A stretch of 64,000 bases of DNA, taken from positions 38,419,374-38,483,373 of the forward strand of contig CM055101.1 of assembly GCA_029204225.1 (NCBI GenBank). The letters are read 5' to 3'. This stretch comes from Diphasiastrum complanatum. Its lineage: Eukaryota > Streptophyta > Lycopodiopsida > Lycopodiales > Lycopodiaceae. Below, one piece after another: positions 46,619-58,445 of the stretch; the stretch's first letter is position 1, and the number at the start of each line of letters is the position of its first letter. The notes below the pieces were generated by a model. That model had not been told where the DNA came from. It was given only the letters and a program-made list of their open reading frames with translations, and searched no databases. The translations under genes were made by a program, and so were the position numbers.

Positions 46619-47437
46619 TAAAGAAACAAAATGTTTCTGATTACAAAGCCTTGCTAGCTTTCAGCCCTTCGTCAGCCCTTTGTTTGACGAAGATGTTCGC
46701 GAACTCGAACATCTGGAGACACGAAACACGATGAGTTTCGCGAACACGAAAGTCAACGGAGATGAAGACAAACGGTTCACGAACACGAAAGATCCACGAA
46801 TGAGATTCCTTCGCGGTCCAGTACGAAGAAGGCAAAAGAGGTAAACGAAACTTGTTTAGTGCTCACACCCCATGGAGTACCACCAAAGATCATGCAAGTA
46901 GTATTATGATCTGATGGCATGACGTCAGCAGATACTCCCTAGGTCGTGGCTAATCTGTCACTCTTACTGGATCATACTTGACATATAGATCAAAACAAAA
47001 TACATAGAATGTAACAGAGTGAAGAAGTCTGATGCTAGTAAGCAATCAAGACGATATACAGAATACATGTCTGCCTGCGCACGAAGACAATTCTGTCTAG
47101 GATCAGAAGATCCAACTGTCCGCTAGTGAAGCGAGACTACTACTCATGAGAGGCGTGATGCCAACGCACTGTGTGGATTCGCATGCAGTGCTTGAAGAAA
47201 TTCAGAGAAAATTAATATAGATTATTTTCTTGTTGTGTCTAATCTTGGGTGTTGAATGCTTATGCTGATATTTCATATGTTTGAGTTTTCTTGTTCATTT
47301 GAATTCTGCAATTTGGTTGAAACTAAGTCGAATGTTGTATTAATTTTGTAAACGTAGATCAGTAGTGACTGACTACACTCTGGAGGACTGTAGGAGTGAT
47401 TCAGCTGGCAGTGTCCAACGATCACATCTGAACTCCA
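46619..47437 (+). repeat. Copia 3' LTR, truncated
   Basis: Follows a purine tract (TTGAGAGGGAGC). Starts TA rather than TG. Breaks off at 47437, about 80 bp before the LTR end of the 5' copy. Confidence 0.87.
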
Positions 47438-48770
47438 TGCAAGTTTACCTCTTTGTCGAGAACTTTGCTTCTAACTTAGTGATACTTAGTTTCAATGTGC
47501 TTACTTTTGGAATGAGATCTAGGGTTTATTGATAAAGCAATTGCACTTTTGTTAACACAAAATAAAGTTGTTAGAGCATATTGTTTCAGACAAACATCTG
47601 AAAGTAAGTTTCTCAACCATTCTGCTACTATTTTGAAACCGATGTGTCAAACCTAAGTTCCTATAAGCACATCTATAGGCTTAACCAGTGTAAAACATAA
47701 AGGCTGTGCTTTGTGATTGCACTTGTGATTGCATAGTAGTGTGTAACTAGGAAAATATCTGCAGAAACACATATGAATGAGTGAGATCTAGTAGACAACA
47801 CGATCATCATATGATCAAACTCTAAGTAGCATTACTGTTGATGTATTAATTTTTTATGCATGTTATAAAACATGTAAAAGGTAAACTGATTTAATTTCTG
47901 AAGATATAGCTTAATAGACTTAAGAAAGAGCCAAATCTACGGTAACATGTACTCATCCGATTGGATTAATAATTCACAGATTGGTGGAAAAACATGGTTC
48001 AACAAAGTTAGCAATGCCTGAAACTATCACAAAATATTATGCATATCTAAATAGTCAGATGTTCCTTAACTTATCAATCCATGAGGTTCTTTGCCAGTCC
48101 AAAGTCTCCTGCAAGATCTTCAAGAAGCCTTTAGATACTAACTCTACAAGATGTGATACTAAGATACTATACTTGTCATTATCGGCCTTAATTTTGTGAT
48201 AACTCAAAACCACATGCAAATAAATTTCATGGAAATCTGGCAGCTTATAAGTGGCCATATTCAAATTAGAACTTGCCCAGACGAATGTCATGCTCTTTTG
48301 TCAAAAATATGTTTGAACACTGGATAAACAATCAAACTATGTGACATAAGAAAAAATCTCCAAGGGTAAGAAGAAAGATAAAACTATCAACATGACAAGA
48401 ATAGTATGCTCAGCATGCACAAATTTGTTGCTATCCTATATATGATTGCAGTGCTTTCAATAAATTAAAAACTGGACACTAGAAAGCATGGAATCAGTAA
48501 TACATAGCAAGACATGGGAAATCCAATTACAGCTAGAGAAATTTTCATGTTGATGGTATTCAAAGCACAAGTAATGGACTTATTATCGTTCAAAGCTAAA
48601 ACTCTTTTGAAAATAACAATTGCTTTCAAATTATGAAAGTGAGATTGGTAATGATAAGTCCTTTCAATCTTCGCCTTCTAGGAGTGATGCAAGAATGAGT
48701 TTCTGTACTGAGGATCTTATAACGTGCATCTGTGAACGAATTCTAGTAGTTATCGAAGAATGCTTCTTAC
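47438..48770. other. No gene recognised
   Basis: AT-rich. 48661-48712 could be a shrunken relic of P450 exon 6 (read on the minus strand it has CAGAAACTC and AGATTGAAAGG), but the match is weak. Confidence 0.4.
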
Positions 48771-48860
48771 TGTTGAACTAAATGGCATATTTACGATATC
48801 CATCCAAGGTAATGGATCCTTAGATGACATCTTTCCCATTCTGATAGTGTCTTACTCAGC
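48771..48860 (-). pseudogene. Decayed P450 exon, paralogous to exon 5 of the intact gene
   Basis: Minus strand, bounded by TTTGTAG before and GTAAGA after. It is 90 bases long, exactly the length of exon 5 at 38374-38463. It translates as AE, stop, DTIRMGKMSSKDPLPWMDIV NMPFSST, against [30 protein letters not shown] in the intact gene. The third codon is TAA. Neighbouring exons 4 and 7-9 were not found. It shows that a second gene of the same clan once lay here, about 10 kb from the intact one. Confidence 0.7.
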
Positions 48861-49049
48861 CTACAAAGCATGTAGAATATGAAAATGAGATTATGAAGAC
48901 AAGCTTGCCAATTTGCGAAAAATTACATGCTGCAAGATTTTGACTGGGCAATAGTAACTTTTGAGCTTATCAGAATTGTTATGAATTTTTGATAAATTAG
49001 ATGCAGCTTACGAAACAAATCAGATGGAACGCAGAAACCTTGTTGGCAT
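48861..49049. other. Unassigned
   Basis: No feature recognised. Confidence 0.3.
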
Positions 49050-49830
49050 CAAATTCAAGTTATTTCGAGTGATAGACATCAATTTTGAGCTATCTCGAGT
49101 GATAGGAGCTACTTTCATCAATAAGAGATCAAACTATAGCAGATTGAATATCCTAAACTTGAAACTCATCGAGTGATGAGAAGCAAACTTGTAACATAGG
49201 CATATCAATCTATCTTGAGCAATAAACATCAAATTTGAGCTATTTGAATGTCCTAAATCAAATATTCCTCTAATTTGATCACTCAATGGACAATTTCATT
49301 TAATGAGGGCAAAATTGACCTATCTTGAATGTTAGACATCAAGGTGGGTGATAGATATCAAGTTGAGCCATCTCAAGTGATAGGGGCCAATTCAATAATG
49401 AGGGATCAAATTCGATTAATCTAAATTCTTGATCAAATACAATGTCAAGTGAAAAGGACCACATCAGTTTGATTTATTTGAATATCCTAGACTCAAGGTC
49501 TCTCTACTTTTATCACTCAATGGACAATTTTGAGTGATAAGATACAAAATCAAGCTACCTCGATTGACAAATATAAAATTTGGGCAGATATATAAAAAGA
49601 GCCTATGCACCGAGCTATGAACTATGTTGAGTGGTAAGGAGCATAATTGTAACATAGCAATCAAGGTATCTCGACCAATAGACGTGAATGTCCTACACTC
49701 AAGGTTACTCTAATTCAATCACCCAATGGCCAACCTCGAGTGATAAGGGCCACAAACAAGCTATCTGGAGTGATAGACATAAGATTTGAATGGTAAGGGC
49801 CAATTCCATCAATGAGGGATCTGTTGGGTG
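49050..49830. repeat. Degenerate tandem repeat, unit about 220-240 bp
   Basis: Anchor words recur: GAATGTCCTAAATCAA with ATCACTCAATGGACAATTT near 49248-49295, GAATATCCTAGACTCAA with the same tail near 49480-49535, GAATGTCCTACACTCAA with ATCACCCAATGGCCAA near 49686-49735. CTCGAGTGATAAGGGCCA-type words lie between. At least three units are recognisable. Confidence 0.75.
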
Positions 49831-50076
49831 GATTTTTCATCCAAGGATTGATCCTGCTGAAAGATCCCAAGTGGGGGAGGGTCCCACACTGCCGTTACGC
49901 GAGTGATTTGAGCTGGTAACTTGATTTGCTGGTAACTACCGCTCATGTTCATGGTCTAGAGAGGAACGCTAGGTATTTTATGTTGATGATGTGCCTCTTA
50001 CTCTTTAGAGAGTAGTGTATTATTGGCATATCGTGTTAGATGCACGGACAATAGTATTCAAAAGGAAAAAGGGGTC
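49831..50076. other. Flank with an LTR-like scrap
   Basis: Contains GTGGGGGAGGGTCCCACAC near 49873; otherwise unassigned. Ends in the target site GGGTC (50072-50076). Confidence 0.4.
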
Positions 50077-50638
50077 TGTCATGTGCCAACATTAGCATTC
50101 AAACATCTAATCATTTCATAACCATCAAATTACAATGGAAATGCAAGAAATCAAGAATACTAGTCAAAAATCAAGAAGATAGTTAAAAGTAGCAAAACTT
50201 CACCAAAATAGGCAAAGTAAGGTATCATTATTCATGATTATTGATCATTCACAAGATAGGAGCCTGATTCTAGAGCATGATCATAGCTCTTATGCGAATT
50301 TAGGCACATGGACCACTTTCTCCATCAAGAAAGCTCTCAAAGAGAAGCTCCAAGACCTCTTAAGACTCAAAGTTACAAATTGAACAATAGCCTCCAAATT
50401 TAGCACGGCTTGAGCTATTTATAATGGTCATTTGTGCCTCTACTATGAGTTTGGGGCCTTATTTGGCTAATTTGGGCCTTACAACCATTATTACAAGTCT
50501 GCTATTCACAAATATAGCAAGGTTGTTTGAGCCACTTTATTAATTGTCCTAATGACTATTCTAGTCTGATTTAGCTCCATGGCCATATTTGGCAATTCAT
50601 TAGCAAGCTCATGGGCTAATTACATGTAACACATGACA
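50077..50638 (-). repeat. 3' LTR of the 2.9-kb non-autonomous element
   Basis: 562 bp, TGTCATGTGCC to CACATGACA (plus reading), with inverted TGTCATGTG ends. On the minus strand it is preceded by the polypurine tract AAAGTAGGGGGAG. Flanked on the outside by GGGTC. Confidence 0.93.
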
Positions 50639-52446
50639 CTCCCCCTACTTTAAGCATTTTTGCCCTAAAAAATGAAGACCATGTAGCTCTTTGTTGAGTG
50701 CCATGCTTCATAAATCCTTTGGCGGTAGTCGAAGAATATTTGGCCACTTGGAACAAAAAAAACATCTTTTCTTGTATTATTCTTGTCAGTAGCCATCTAC
50801 CATTCATTAGATTTTGCTGCCTCAGCTTATTGTCATAGAACAAGGTTGCAATGAGAATTCTTCATAAAGAACCTTTGAACTACAATTGATCCCAGAGATT
50901 TGATAAGATCACTGAAGAAGAGATTGATAAAACACAGGAAAGCCTCAAGTTGCATTAGTTTTGCATGGGTTGACAGGATCCAAGCAATAGGACAATCGAT
51001 AGTCTTCTTCTCCAATATCTCTCTTGATTGGATAGGCTATCCAATTCTAGATGCATCTTTTTTTGTCCCTGCATCTAGTGTTGTTATTGCCTTGTGTACC
51101 ACTTCATAATGAATGATCTTGATTTCATTTTGAAGTTCCATTGCATCCAATGAATGCAAGCATTCCACATTCAGATTCATTAAATCCCATGTAGTGAAGG
51201 GATCGTTTTGGTCATCTGTACACAAGGAGTTTGATAGTCTTGAATTCGGTTCCCATGTCAACCTATTTTCTTGGTTGATAGGATTGATGACATCCTCTAA
51301 CGCAAGAATGTTGGATGATTTTGCACCAAATCCTTCTGTTGATATTACATTAGACTCATTTGTTGGTAGTCCAATATGAATTTGCTTCATATCTTGGGAT
51401 GTATCTATTATTATTGACTTCATGGAAGCAATGTTAATACCAATTTTATCATCAAAAAGCTCGTTGTTGTATAGGTATTTGAATTTTGTATCAGTGTTAC
51501 ACCACTCAGTTGATCCATATTAAAAAATTAATCCAAATAGATCATTGTCAATAATATGGTCATAACCACTGATTTGTGGAGTACAATGTAATAATTCTCG
51601 ACAATCGGATTGTACTGCATGATTTGTTAGCTGCAACAGTAGACATTCATTCTGCTCATAAAATACCTCTTTATTTTGACCTTTGACGTGATCATTACAG
51701 CTATCAAACAAGACTTGATTTGGATTTTCAAATTGGTCTTCATCCACTTGTCCACTTTGCTGATATTGATTTGTTTCCGTGGAAGGTAGATCATTAGTAA
51801 GAATTTTGCTTCCTTCCTTGAAATCATTAGCTTCGTAATCTTGTTTCCTCAAAACATTTCGATCGATATTTGCCTTTGGCATGGAAGTTGCCCTTGGATT
51901 AGAGGAAACGTTGTTTCATAGACACCAATAGTGGTACACAATTCAGGATTAGTAGGTTGAATATCAATTGGCTGTTGTGGAATACCAGCCGATTGCAAAA
52001 TAGAGTCCAAACAAGCGATCGTCTTCTGGTACATTTCTTCCCATCTTCGCTCTGGCCTTTTTTGTAATTGTTGCCATGTTTGTTTTGTTTGTTCGGTACT
52101 ATCCTATATGGTAATTCAAAGAATTTGAATATAAAATGTAAACGTATTTAAGGGAGGATAAGAATAAAAATTAAAAATAAAATAAAATAATGATTATGAA
52201 GGTAAAGTTGGTTGCAAAGCGTTAAACTCCGAGTTTTGATTACTTTTGCTTTCGACTATACAAAAATTCCACGTGAGACGGAAAAGATATGGAGGTTAGA
52301 AAAAAATAAAACTATGGAATTTAGAAAAAGAAGGCCTTATAGGATCCCCACATTATTCTTTTTGACGCAAGAAAAGAAAAGAACCGTTGGAATTTAAAAT
52401 TTTGCGACAAATTTTGTTTCTCGGTTGTTTGGATGGATCACTCAAA
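50639..52446 (-). mobile_element. Interior of the 2.9-kb element: one broken unknown gene
   Basis: Minus-strand frames read in order: RRWEEMYQKTIACLDSILQS (about 52050-51980) to CTTIGVYETTFPLIQGQ, then after a one-base shift MPKANIDRN to IIDNDLFGLIF (51882-51520), then MKSIIIDTSQDMKQIHIGLP to TTLDAGTKKDASRIG (51423-51037), then KKTIDCPIAWILSTHAKLMQ (51015-50833). The protein is acidic, Asn/Gln-rich and has no RT, RNase H, integrase, protease or zinc-knuckle motif that I recognise. MYQKTIACLDSIL might be the head of a gag. The gene would fill nearly the whole interior of this element, so it is either a degenerate gag-type gene or captured host sequence. Now broken by several shifts. Confidence 0.6.
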
Positions 52447-52459
52447 TGCTCTGATACCA
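52447..52459 (-). other. Primer binding site of the 2.9-kb element
   Basis: TGGTATCAGAGCA on the minus strand, four bases from the LTR end. Confidence 0.9.
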
Positions 52460-52463
52460 AAAT

Positions 52464-53021
52464 TGTCATGTGCCAACCTTAGCATTCAAACATCTAATCC
52501 ATTCATAAACATCAAATTACAATGGAAATGCAAGAAATCAAGAAAACTAGTCAAAAATCAAGAAGAAAGTTAAAAGTAACAAAACTTCACCAAAATAGGC
52601 AAAGGTATCATTATTCATGATTATTGATCATTCACAAGATAGGAGCCTGATTCTAGAGCATGATCATAGCTCTCATGTGATTTTAGGCACATGAACTACT
52701 TTTTCCATCAAGGAAGCTCTCAAAGAGAAGCTCCAAGACCTCTTAAAACTCAAAATTACAAAATGAACAATAGCCTCCAAATTTAACACGACCTCAACTA
52801 TTTATAGTGGTCATTTGTGCCTCTACTAGGAGTTTGGGGCCTTATTTGGCTAATTTGGGCCTTACAACCATTATTACAAGTCTGCTATTCACAAATATAG
52901 CAAGGTTGTTTGAGCCACTTTATTAATTGTCCTAATGACTATTCTAGTCTGATTTAGCTCCATGGCCATATTTGACAATTCATTAGCAAGCTCATTGGCT
53001 AATTACATGTAGCACATGACA
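52464..53021 (-). repeat. 5' LTR of the 2.9-kb non-autonomous element
   Basis: 558 bp, same ends as 50077-50638. The outside flank GGGTC (53022-53026) equals 50072-50076, a 5-bp target-site duplication. The element is therefore structurally complete. Confidence 0.93.
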
Positions 53022-53026
53022 GGGTC

Positions 53027-53840
53027 TATGCAAAAATAGATACAGATCCTGAACTAGTGTACTTATTTGACTATTTTATTGGCTAAGTACCTATTCAAGT
53101 GTCTGTTCAAGTGAAAGACGATTCAATTCAAGTGCCGACTTTGTGAAATGAATTGAGAGGTGTAAAATAAGTGGTAGCCTAGGGTACTAAGATGAGCTAA
53201 ACAAGAACAATAGTCTCTTATAGAACAAAGGGGTAAAAGTTCATTTGATTTTGATTTTTAGTATGAATACAAACTATGAAAGAATGATTTATCGATCCTT
53301 TAGTCCAATTTAAAACTCTGTTGAGTGGAAAAAGTTTTACAATTTTTTTTAGTCTTTGTGAGAAGTGTCATTTGTCAGAGAGTTGTGCCAAGAAATCTCT
53401 CATTTGTTTGTTTGGGGTACCGCAAATCACACCAGACAGTGTCTAGTACTGCCTTTTAGAGCTTTTAGGCTTCATACCTTTCACATTACTGATATATGTC
53501 TGTTTGAACGATCATTCGTTTCGAAATCTAAGCAAAGAGTCGACGTAGACCGCCTATTGTTCCATCACATATATGTATATTGATTTATGTCATAATTTTT
53601 TTATTTGTAATAGTGATGTAATCCAATTTGCTCTTTGGATATAGTATATTGCTCTTTGGAAAGCCAAGACACCACTCCATCACAAATGAAGGTTGAAAAT
53701 GCACTAAATGTACAAAGACTATTTTCTCAATTTTTGTCACACGTTACAATTCATCACATGTTAGAATTTGTCAATTTTCACTTGAATGACACTGAAAGAG
53801 TTTGTGTAATTTGCAATTGGATTATTGGACCAGTTTCAAC
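53027..53840. other. No gene recognised
   Basis: AT-rich flank. Short frames only. The left terminus of the CACTA element may lie here but no CACTA-type end was found. Confidence 0.4.
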
Positions 53841-53849
53841 CAGAATATG

Positions 53850-54035
53850 ATGAGAGGATACCATGTACATGCACACAATGCAAAGGCCTTAGAAATTCGG
53901 ACAAGGAGGATTGTCAACGATCATAATTGGGCCAATGGAGTGCACACAGAGAATCCAAGAGTACGAGAGGTAAATTCTTTAAAGTGTTTTTTGGAAATGC
54001 TTTATTCTTTGACCCTTATGACACTTCAAGTTTAG
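53850..54035 (+). pseudogene. Transposase-associated zinc motif of the CACTA element
   Basis: FQPEYDERIPCTCTQCKGLR in one frame, then IRTRRIVNDHNWANG in the next. The CPC..CKG....IV..H pattern is that of the domain at the start of TNP2-type transposase genes. A one-base shift divides it. The text then continues FFKVFFGNALFFDPYD. Confidence 0.55.
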
Positions 54036-54080
54036 TTTGGCCAATAAATATTGAGCGATAGGATGAGTGCCACGATACTT

Positions 54081-54247
54081 TGAAGTTAATCTCTCACTTG
54101 CTTCTAAAAGGAAAAATCCAAATAGAATATTTAGATGAAGTTAATCTCTCACTTGCTTCTAAAAGGAAAAATCCAAATAGAATGATTAAATGAAGTTAAT
54201 CTCTCACTTGCTTCTAAAAGAAAAAAATCCAAATAGAATGATTAGAT
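54081..54247. repeat. Three tandem copies of a 55-bp unit
   Basis: Units start TGAAGTTAATCTCTCACTTG at 54081, 54136 and 54191, with a fourth start at 54246. Copies are nearly identical. Confidence 0.95.
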
Positions 54248-54300
54248 GTAGTTAATCTTGATTTCCATATTCAATCACCCATAATAGCCTCTCATTCACG

Positions 54301-54432
<132 letters not shown>

Positions 54433-54456
54433 TGATACATCTAACATTTTCAACTT

Positions 54457-55269
54457 TTGGAGAAGAAGGACCATAAGTTGGTTTCAAGAAAAAGAGTTGC
54501 AAGAGAGATCGAGAATATTATTGATAGGATAAATCACATGAATATTGATTTTGGATCATCATTGGCCCTAGATGATGCTCTTGTTGATGATGACCCCTTG
54601 CATGATATAATTAGTTCATCAATGCCTTGTGATTCAATCCATGTCTCCAAATCTCTAGAACGTTCTTACCACCCATCCACACCTATCCTAGATGTTGCAC
54701 ATGAGTCCTCCACGATACTCCACGTGGATTCCACAAACATGACCACCCCTTTGAAAAAGAGAACACGTCTTGGACGTATTATGACTAGTTTGAAAGATAA
54801 TTGCAAATTATTACGCACTATTGATGTGTCAAAAGACATTCTAGGTTCTTTGTCTGACCTTCCTCTTCCACCTAGCTTGCAACCATTAGTAAAAACTTTT
54901 ATTAGAAGTAGATATTTGTGTTGGCCACTCCAATCACCATTACCATCAAATGGAACACCATTTACGTATTGGGGTCGAATGTACATGATCATGCCTAGTG
55001 AACACTTTCATGAGGCTGGTTTGGGCCTTTTTGCATTGAGTAGTATTGAGGTCCCTTTAAATAATGTTGTGACATTGATGCCATATGCAGGACCTCAATA
55101 CAATTGGGGTGATTGGCATGCTTTGTGTCGTCACCAATGGAGGATGCAAGTATATGGCTTGAATTCAAATGCTTGTTCTTTAGAGGAGCAACACATGCAA
55201 GGAGGCAACATCTCAAGGGCAAATCGTACATACATTGATGGACGTTCAGATGGGTCTTTCAAAGAGTGA
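54457..55269 (+). pseudogene. SET-like domain, N-terminal half, with long leader region
   Basis: Open frame of 270 codons. The first 170 residues are acidic and basic in patches (KKRTRLGRI near 100-108) without a known domain. From about residue 172 the text reads WGRMYMIMPSEHFHEAGLGL FALSSI, then VTLMPYAGPQYNWGDWHALC, and YIDGR (259-263). This follows the SET-domain start: ..AGLGLFA..I......Y.G, with the W.....Y....DGR middle. SET domains transfer methyl groups to lysine in histones and other proteins. The expected continuation (GNIAAYINSS) is found 370 bp downstream, so the domain is interrupted. It sits just before, and in the same direction as, TNP2 transposase coding. Assignment to SET is by pattern and needs a profile search. 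Confidence 0.6.
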
Positions 55270-55616
55270 GATTTTGAAGAATAATAGGCGTCAACATGGT
55301 ATGCTGATTTTTTCGAAGTATGGCATTTCCGTTGTTGCGTGCTGGCTTCATATAAGGTTAAGAAAGTATTGCCTACAGGAGATGTCGGAAATCGAACGTC
55401 TACAGCTGCGTAATGTAAATTCGAGTTGCAACTGCTTTGAAGTGAATCGGATGACCTGCATATATATCTAGGACTTTTCAAAGGACTAGGCTTAATGTCA
55501 TTACTTGATGACGAAGACAGATCGCTTGTTACCGGCCACACGGGATGACGATTCCTTCTAACGCAAGCTAACTTTCCCACGACTGATCCAGTGAGTGAAT
55601 CTTCTGGACTGGCCGC
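55270..55616. other. Sequence interrupting the SET-like domain
   Basis: Between DGR and KHGNIAAYINSS. No clean GT-AG pair keeps the frame, and a TGA lies just before the continuation, so I read it as an insertion rather than an intron. The minus-strand frame through it (55131-55664) shows no motif. Confidence 0.45.
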
Positions 55617-55853
55617 GTGAAGCATGGAAACATTGCTGCATATATAAATAGTTCCATTGGCCACCCTCTATTGACGAATTGTGATTTTGAAAAACGCACC
55701 AATGGAAAAGAAGAATATTTTACTAGGAATGTAAAAGGCACTTATGTAGTGGTCTGTGCCACTAGATCTATCAGGTTTGCGGAGGAATTGTTCATCAAGT
55801 ATAGTTTCAACCGTCCTCTACCCAAATGTTTGCAAAAGACAATAAGTCAAATG
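55617..55853 (+). pseudogene. SET-like domain, C-terminal half
   Basis: KHGNIAAYINSSIGHPLLTN CDFE corresponds to GN.A.FIN.S....PNC of SET domains. RSIRFAEELFIKYSF corresponds to the GEEL..DY end motif, with Ala for Gly and Lys for Asp. Stop after KTISQM. Confidence 0.6.
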
Positions 55854-56049
55854 TGAAGATTTGTTTTGTTGATATGTAGAGATGTATAATCCACGCATCT
55901 TGATTGTATTTGGTTTGTGTCATTAAATATGTCAAATGTTAGGAGCATTATTCGTTATTTGCCCAGATTAAATGTTAGGAGCATTATTCATCTTTGAGTT
56001 CATTGAATGTTAACAAGTTGAAAAGACAAATCTGTCTAATAGATACATT

Positions 56050-56240
56050 GGTATGTTCATACTTTTTAAACTAAGAGGTAATTTATATTCATATGCAACA
56101 TTTAGATCTATCAAGTATTGGGAGGAAATGTTTATCAAGCATTGTTTCAACCTACTTCTTGTTATTTTGATATATAGGATTCTTCATCCTCATTTAGTGT
56201 CGGAGACAATAATCCTCATAATGGTCGACGTAGACGACGA
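56050..56240 (+). repeat. Partial second copy of the SET end
   Basis: YATFRSIKYWEEMFIKHCFN repeats YVVVCATRSIRFAEELFIKY of the block above with changes. About 200 bp lie between the copies. Suggests a local duplication or a second SET copy. Confidence 0.55.
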
Positions 56241-56660
56241 ATGCAATACAATGGTCCACATATAAAGCAATTACCTCGTCGTCTACATCAAGGCTTAAAA
56301 GAGATGATGGAAATTGATGAGCGCATTAATCAAGAGACTAATGTATCTGAATCTAGCTCATCTAGATCTACTTCTTTGCAAACAAGTTCCAATGATGAAA
56401 ATGAGCTTCCAATGAATGATGAATTTGAAGTCATGGGAGACGTTGGATGATATGTATGAGAACAATATTGCAACTAGACACAATGAACAAGATGAGGAGG
56501 CACTTTTGTCTTAAGAAGAAAAGAAATTGAGAGAAGAATCAAAGACCGCATTGTATCCTGGAGCAAAGGCATCTCGTTTGGCGACTTCTCTACTTCTATT
56601 AAATCTTCAAGCCAAATATAGATGGAGTGACCAAAGCCTCACATCATTATTTGAGTAAAC
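56180..56660 (+). pseudogene. CACTA (TNP2) transposase, N-terminal region
   Basis: DNNPHNGRRRRRMQYNGPHI, then an acidic/Ser stretch, and after a one-base shift EEKKLREESKTALYPGAKAS and LATSLLLLNLQAKYRWSDQS. The second block matches the TNP2 lead (..LYPG....L...LLLLNL....). A stop lies at 56512. An intron-like gap follows (about 56660-56754). Confidence 0.75.
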
Positions 56661-56753
56661 TTTTTTTCATCTACTTGTCATTTTTGCTTTGAAACAAAAT
56701 TTACAATCTGGACATCGAGTGATATTTTTTTTACAATGACTTCTTTTGTCATG

Positions 56754-57530
56754 TACAGACTATTGAAAAACAAAATTCTCCCAGAAGGGAATGTCATGCC
56801 TGAGACAAGAGATGAGGCACGAAAGATGTTGTCTAACATCGGGATGGACTACAAGCAATATCATGCATGTCCAAAAGATTGTATTTTATATCGAGGAAGG
56901 TACGAATCACTCAAGAAATGTCCCATTTGTGATACTCCTCGATATAGAGATGATTTGCAAGGGACAACCATTCCGTGCTAAGTTTTACGACATTTTCCAG
57001 TAATTCCATGATTGCAATGTTTATTTCGTTGTAAATCTCTTGCACAACTTATGGACTGGCATGCACACCATACCTCTACGGATGGGATGATGAGGGTACC
57101 TTCAGATTCACCTGCATGGAAACACATCAACAAAGAGTATCCAAGCTTTGCCAATGAGTCAAGAAATGTGAGATTTGGTCTTGCAACAGATGGTGTGAAC
57201 CCCTTTGGTGTACGAGCAACTACGTGGTCCATTTGGCCTGTTTGCTTGGTAAATTATAATATTCCTCCTTGGTTGAGTACAAAAAAGAGACATATTATGT
57301 TGGCATTTTAAATTCCTGGCCAACGCAAGGTTAAGAACATGGATGTGTATCTTGAGCCGCTTATTGACAAGTTGGAAGATTTGTGGAAGGGGATAAAAGC
57401 ATATGACATTTTGCGCCCCTTACATGAGAGGGAGTTTACACTATATGCCATTGTAATGTGGACAATGCATGACTATCCAGCATTAGGTGAATGCTCAGGT
57501 AATCATTCAAACAATGTCTATCTTGTGTAC
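56754..57530 (+). pseudogene. CACTA (TNP2) transposase core
   Basis: LLKNKILPEGNVMPETRDEA, HACPKDCILYRGRYESLKKC PIC is the TNP2 Cys-rich segment. After a shift near 56980: LFRCKSLAQLMDWHAHHTST DG, then GLATDGVNPFG, TWSIWPVCLVNYNIPPWLST, a stop at 57309, IPGQRKVKNMDVYLEPLIDK LEDLWKGI and TMHDYPALGECSG. These motifs, in this order, define the plant tnp2 transposase, which cuts and pastes CACTA (En/Spm) elements. At least two breaks make it inactive. Confidence 0.92.
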
Positions 57531-57649
57531 ATAGGAGTTTGTTTACAGTTACATACAATTAGTAATTCTTGACATTTACATGATATACTACAATGGCTAT
57601 AATTATGCTTTGACATATACTTTTTTTAATAGTGATTAATAGTATCCAT

Positions 57650-58271
57650 TTGTTGGGCGGGCTTTCAAACGACTGGAAAAAATGCTTGTTTTTTGTGCGG
57701 GCCAAATCTTGTGGGAAGATACTCTTTTAGTCTCAAAAAAGTGGTTTATGAAAATCATCATAAATACTTGCATGAAGGCCATCCATTCAGAGACACTCAT
57801 AGAAGAGGTTTTGGAGGAAGAGTTGAGAGAGAGATGCCTCCAAAGAGGATGTCCGTGAAAGATTGGCGAATACTATGGGAGGAATCTCAAGCAAAGCCAA
57901 TCGATGGTATGAAAAGATTATCTATATTTCATCGTTTGGAATATTGGAATAACTGTTTGATTAATCACCTACTTGATCCCATGCACATATTTACCAATGT
58001 GGGTGAATCTATTTGGAAACACTTGATTGGTGAAAAAGATACCATTGCTGCAAGGCATGATCTAAAAGAATCAAACACCAAAAAAGAATATTGGATAAAG
58101 GATGGTGAAGATCATGCTCCAAAAGTACCTTCGACATTCACTAAAGAGGAGCTTAACCACGTGCCCTCCTTATTCATGACATTAGAACACCAATTGGTTT
58201 TGCCCATTCTCTACGGTCATCATTCACAGTGGATGGAAAGTTGCAAGGTCTCAAATCTCATAATTAGCTAA
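57650..58271 (+). pseudogene. CACTA (TNP2) transposase, second Cys motif and following part
   Basis: GFQTTGKNACFLCGPNLVGR, VVYENHHKYLHEGHPFRDTH, then RLEYWNNCLINHLLDPMHIF TNVGESI, the conserved N.LDPMHI segment of TNP2. The stretch 57531-57649 looks like an intron. A stop at 58269 ends the frame. Confidence 0.9.
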
Positions 58272-58445
58272 AGATGATTCAATTCATCTATCCATTGTCA
58301 ATTCGTGGGTGCTTGTCAAAATATATTTGTGAGACCATATACAAACTATCAATCATTGTTAGGTATTTACGTGTACTTGGTGCATTTTTTTTATTTAGTA
58401 TTTATTGATTGGAAATTCAAATAGACATAAAATGGATTGAATATG

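Noticed and set aside
48055-48291. 78-codon minus-strand frame near the P450 exon relic
   Set aside because: Examined as a possible haem-loop exon; no FxxGxxxC or related motif is present.
55131-55664. 177-codon minus-strand frame
   Set aside because: It runs antisense through the SET-like coding and its insert, shows no motif and has no supporting context.
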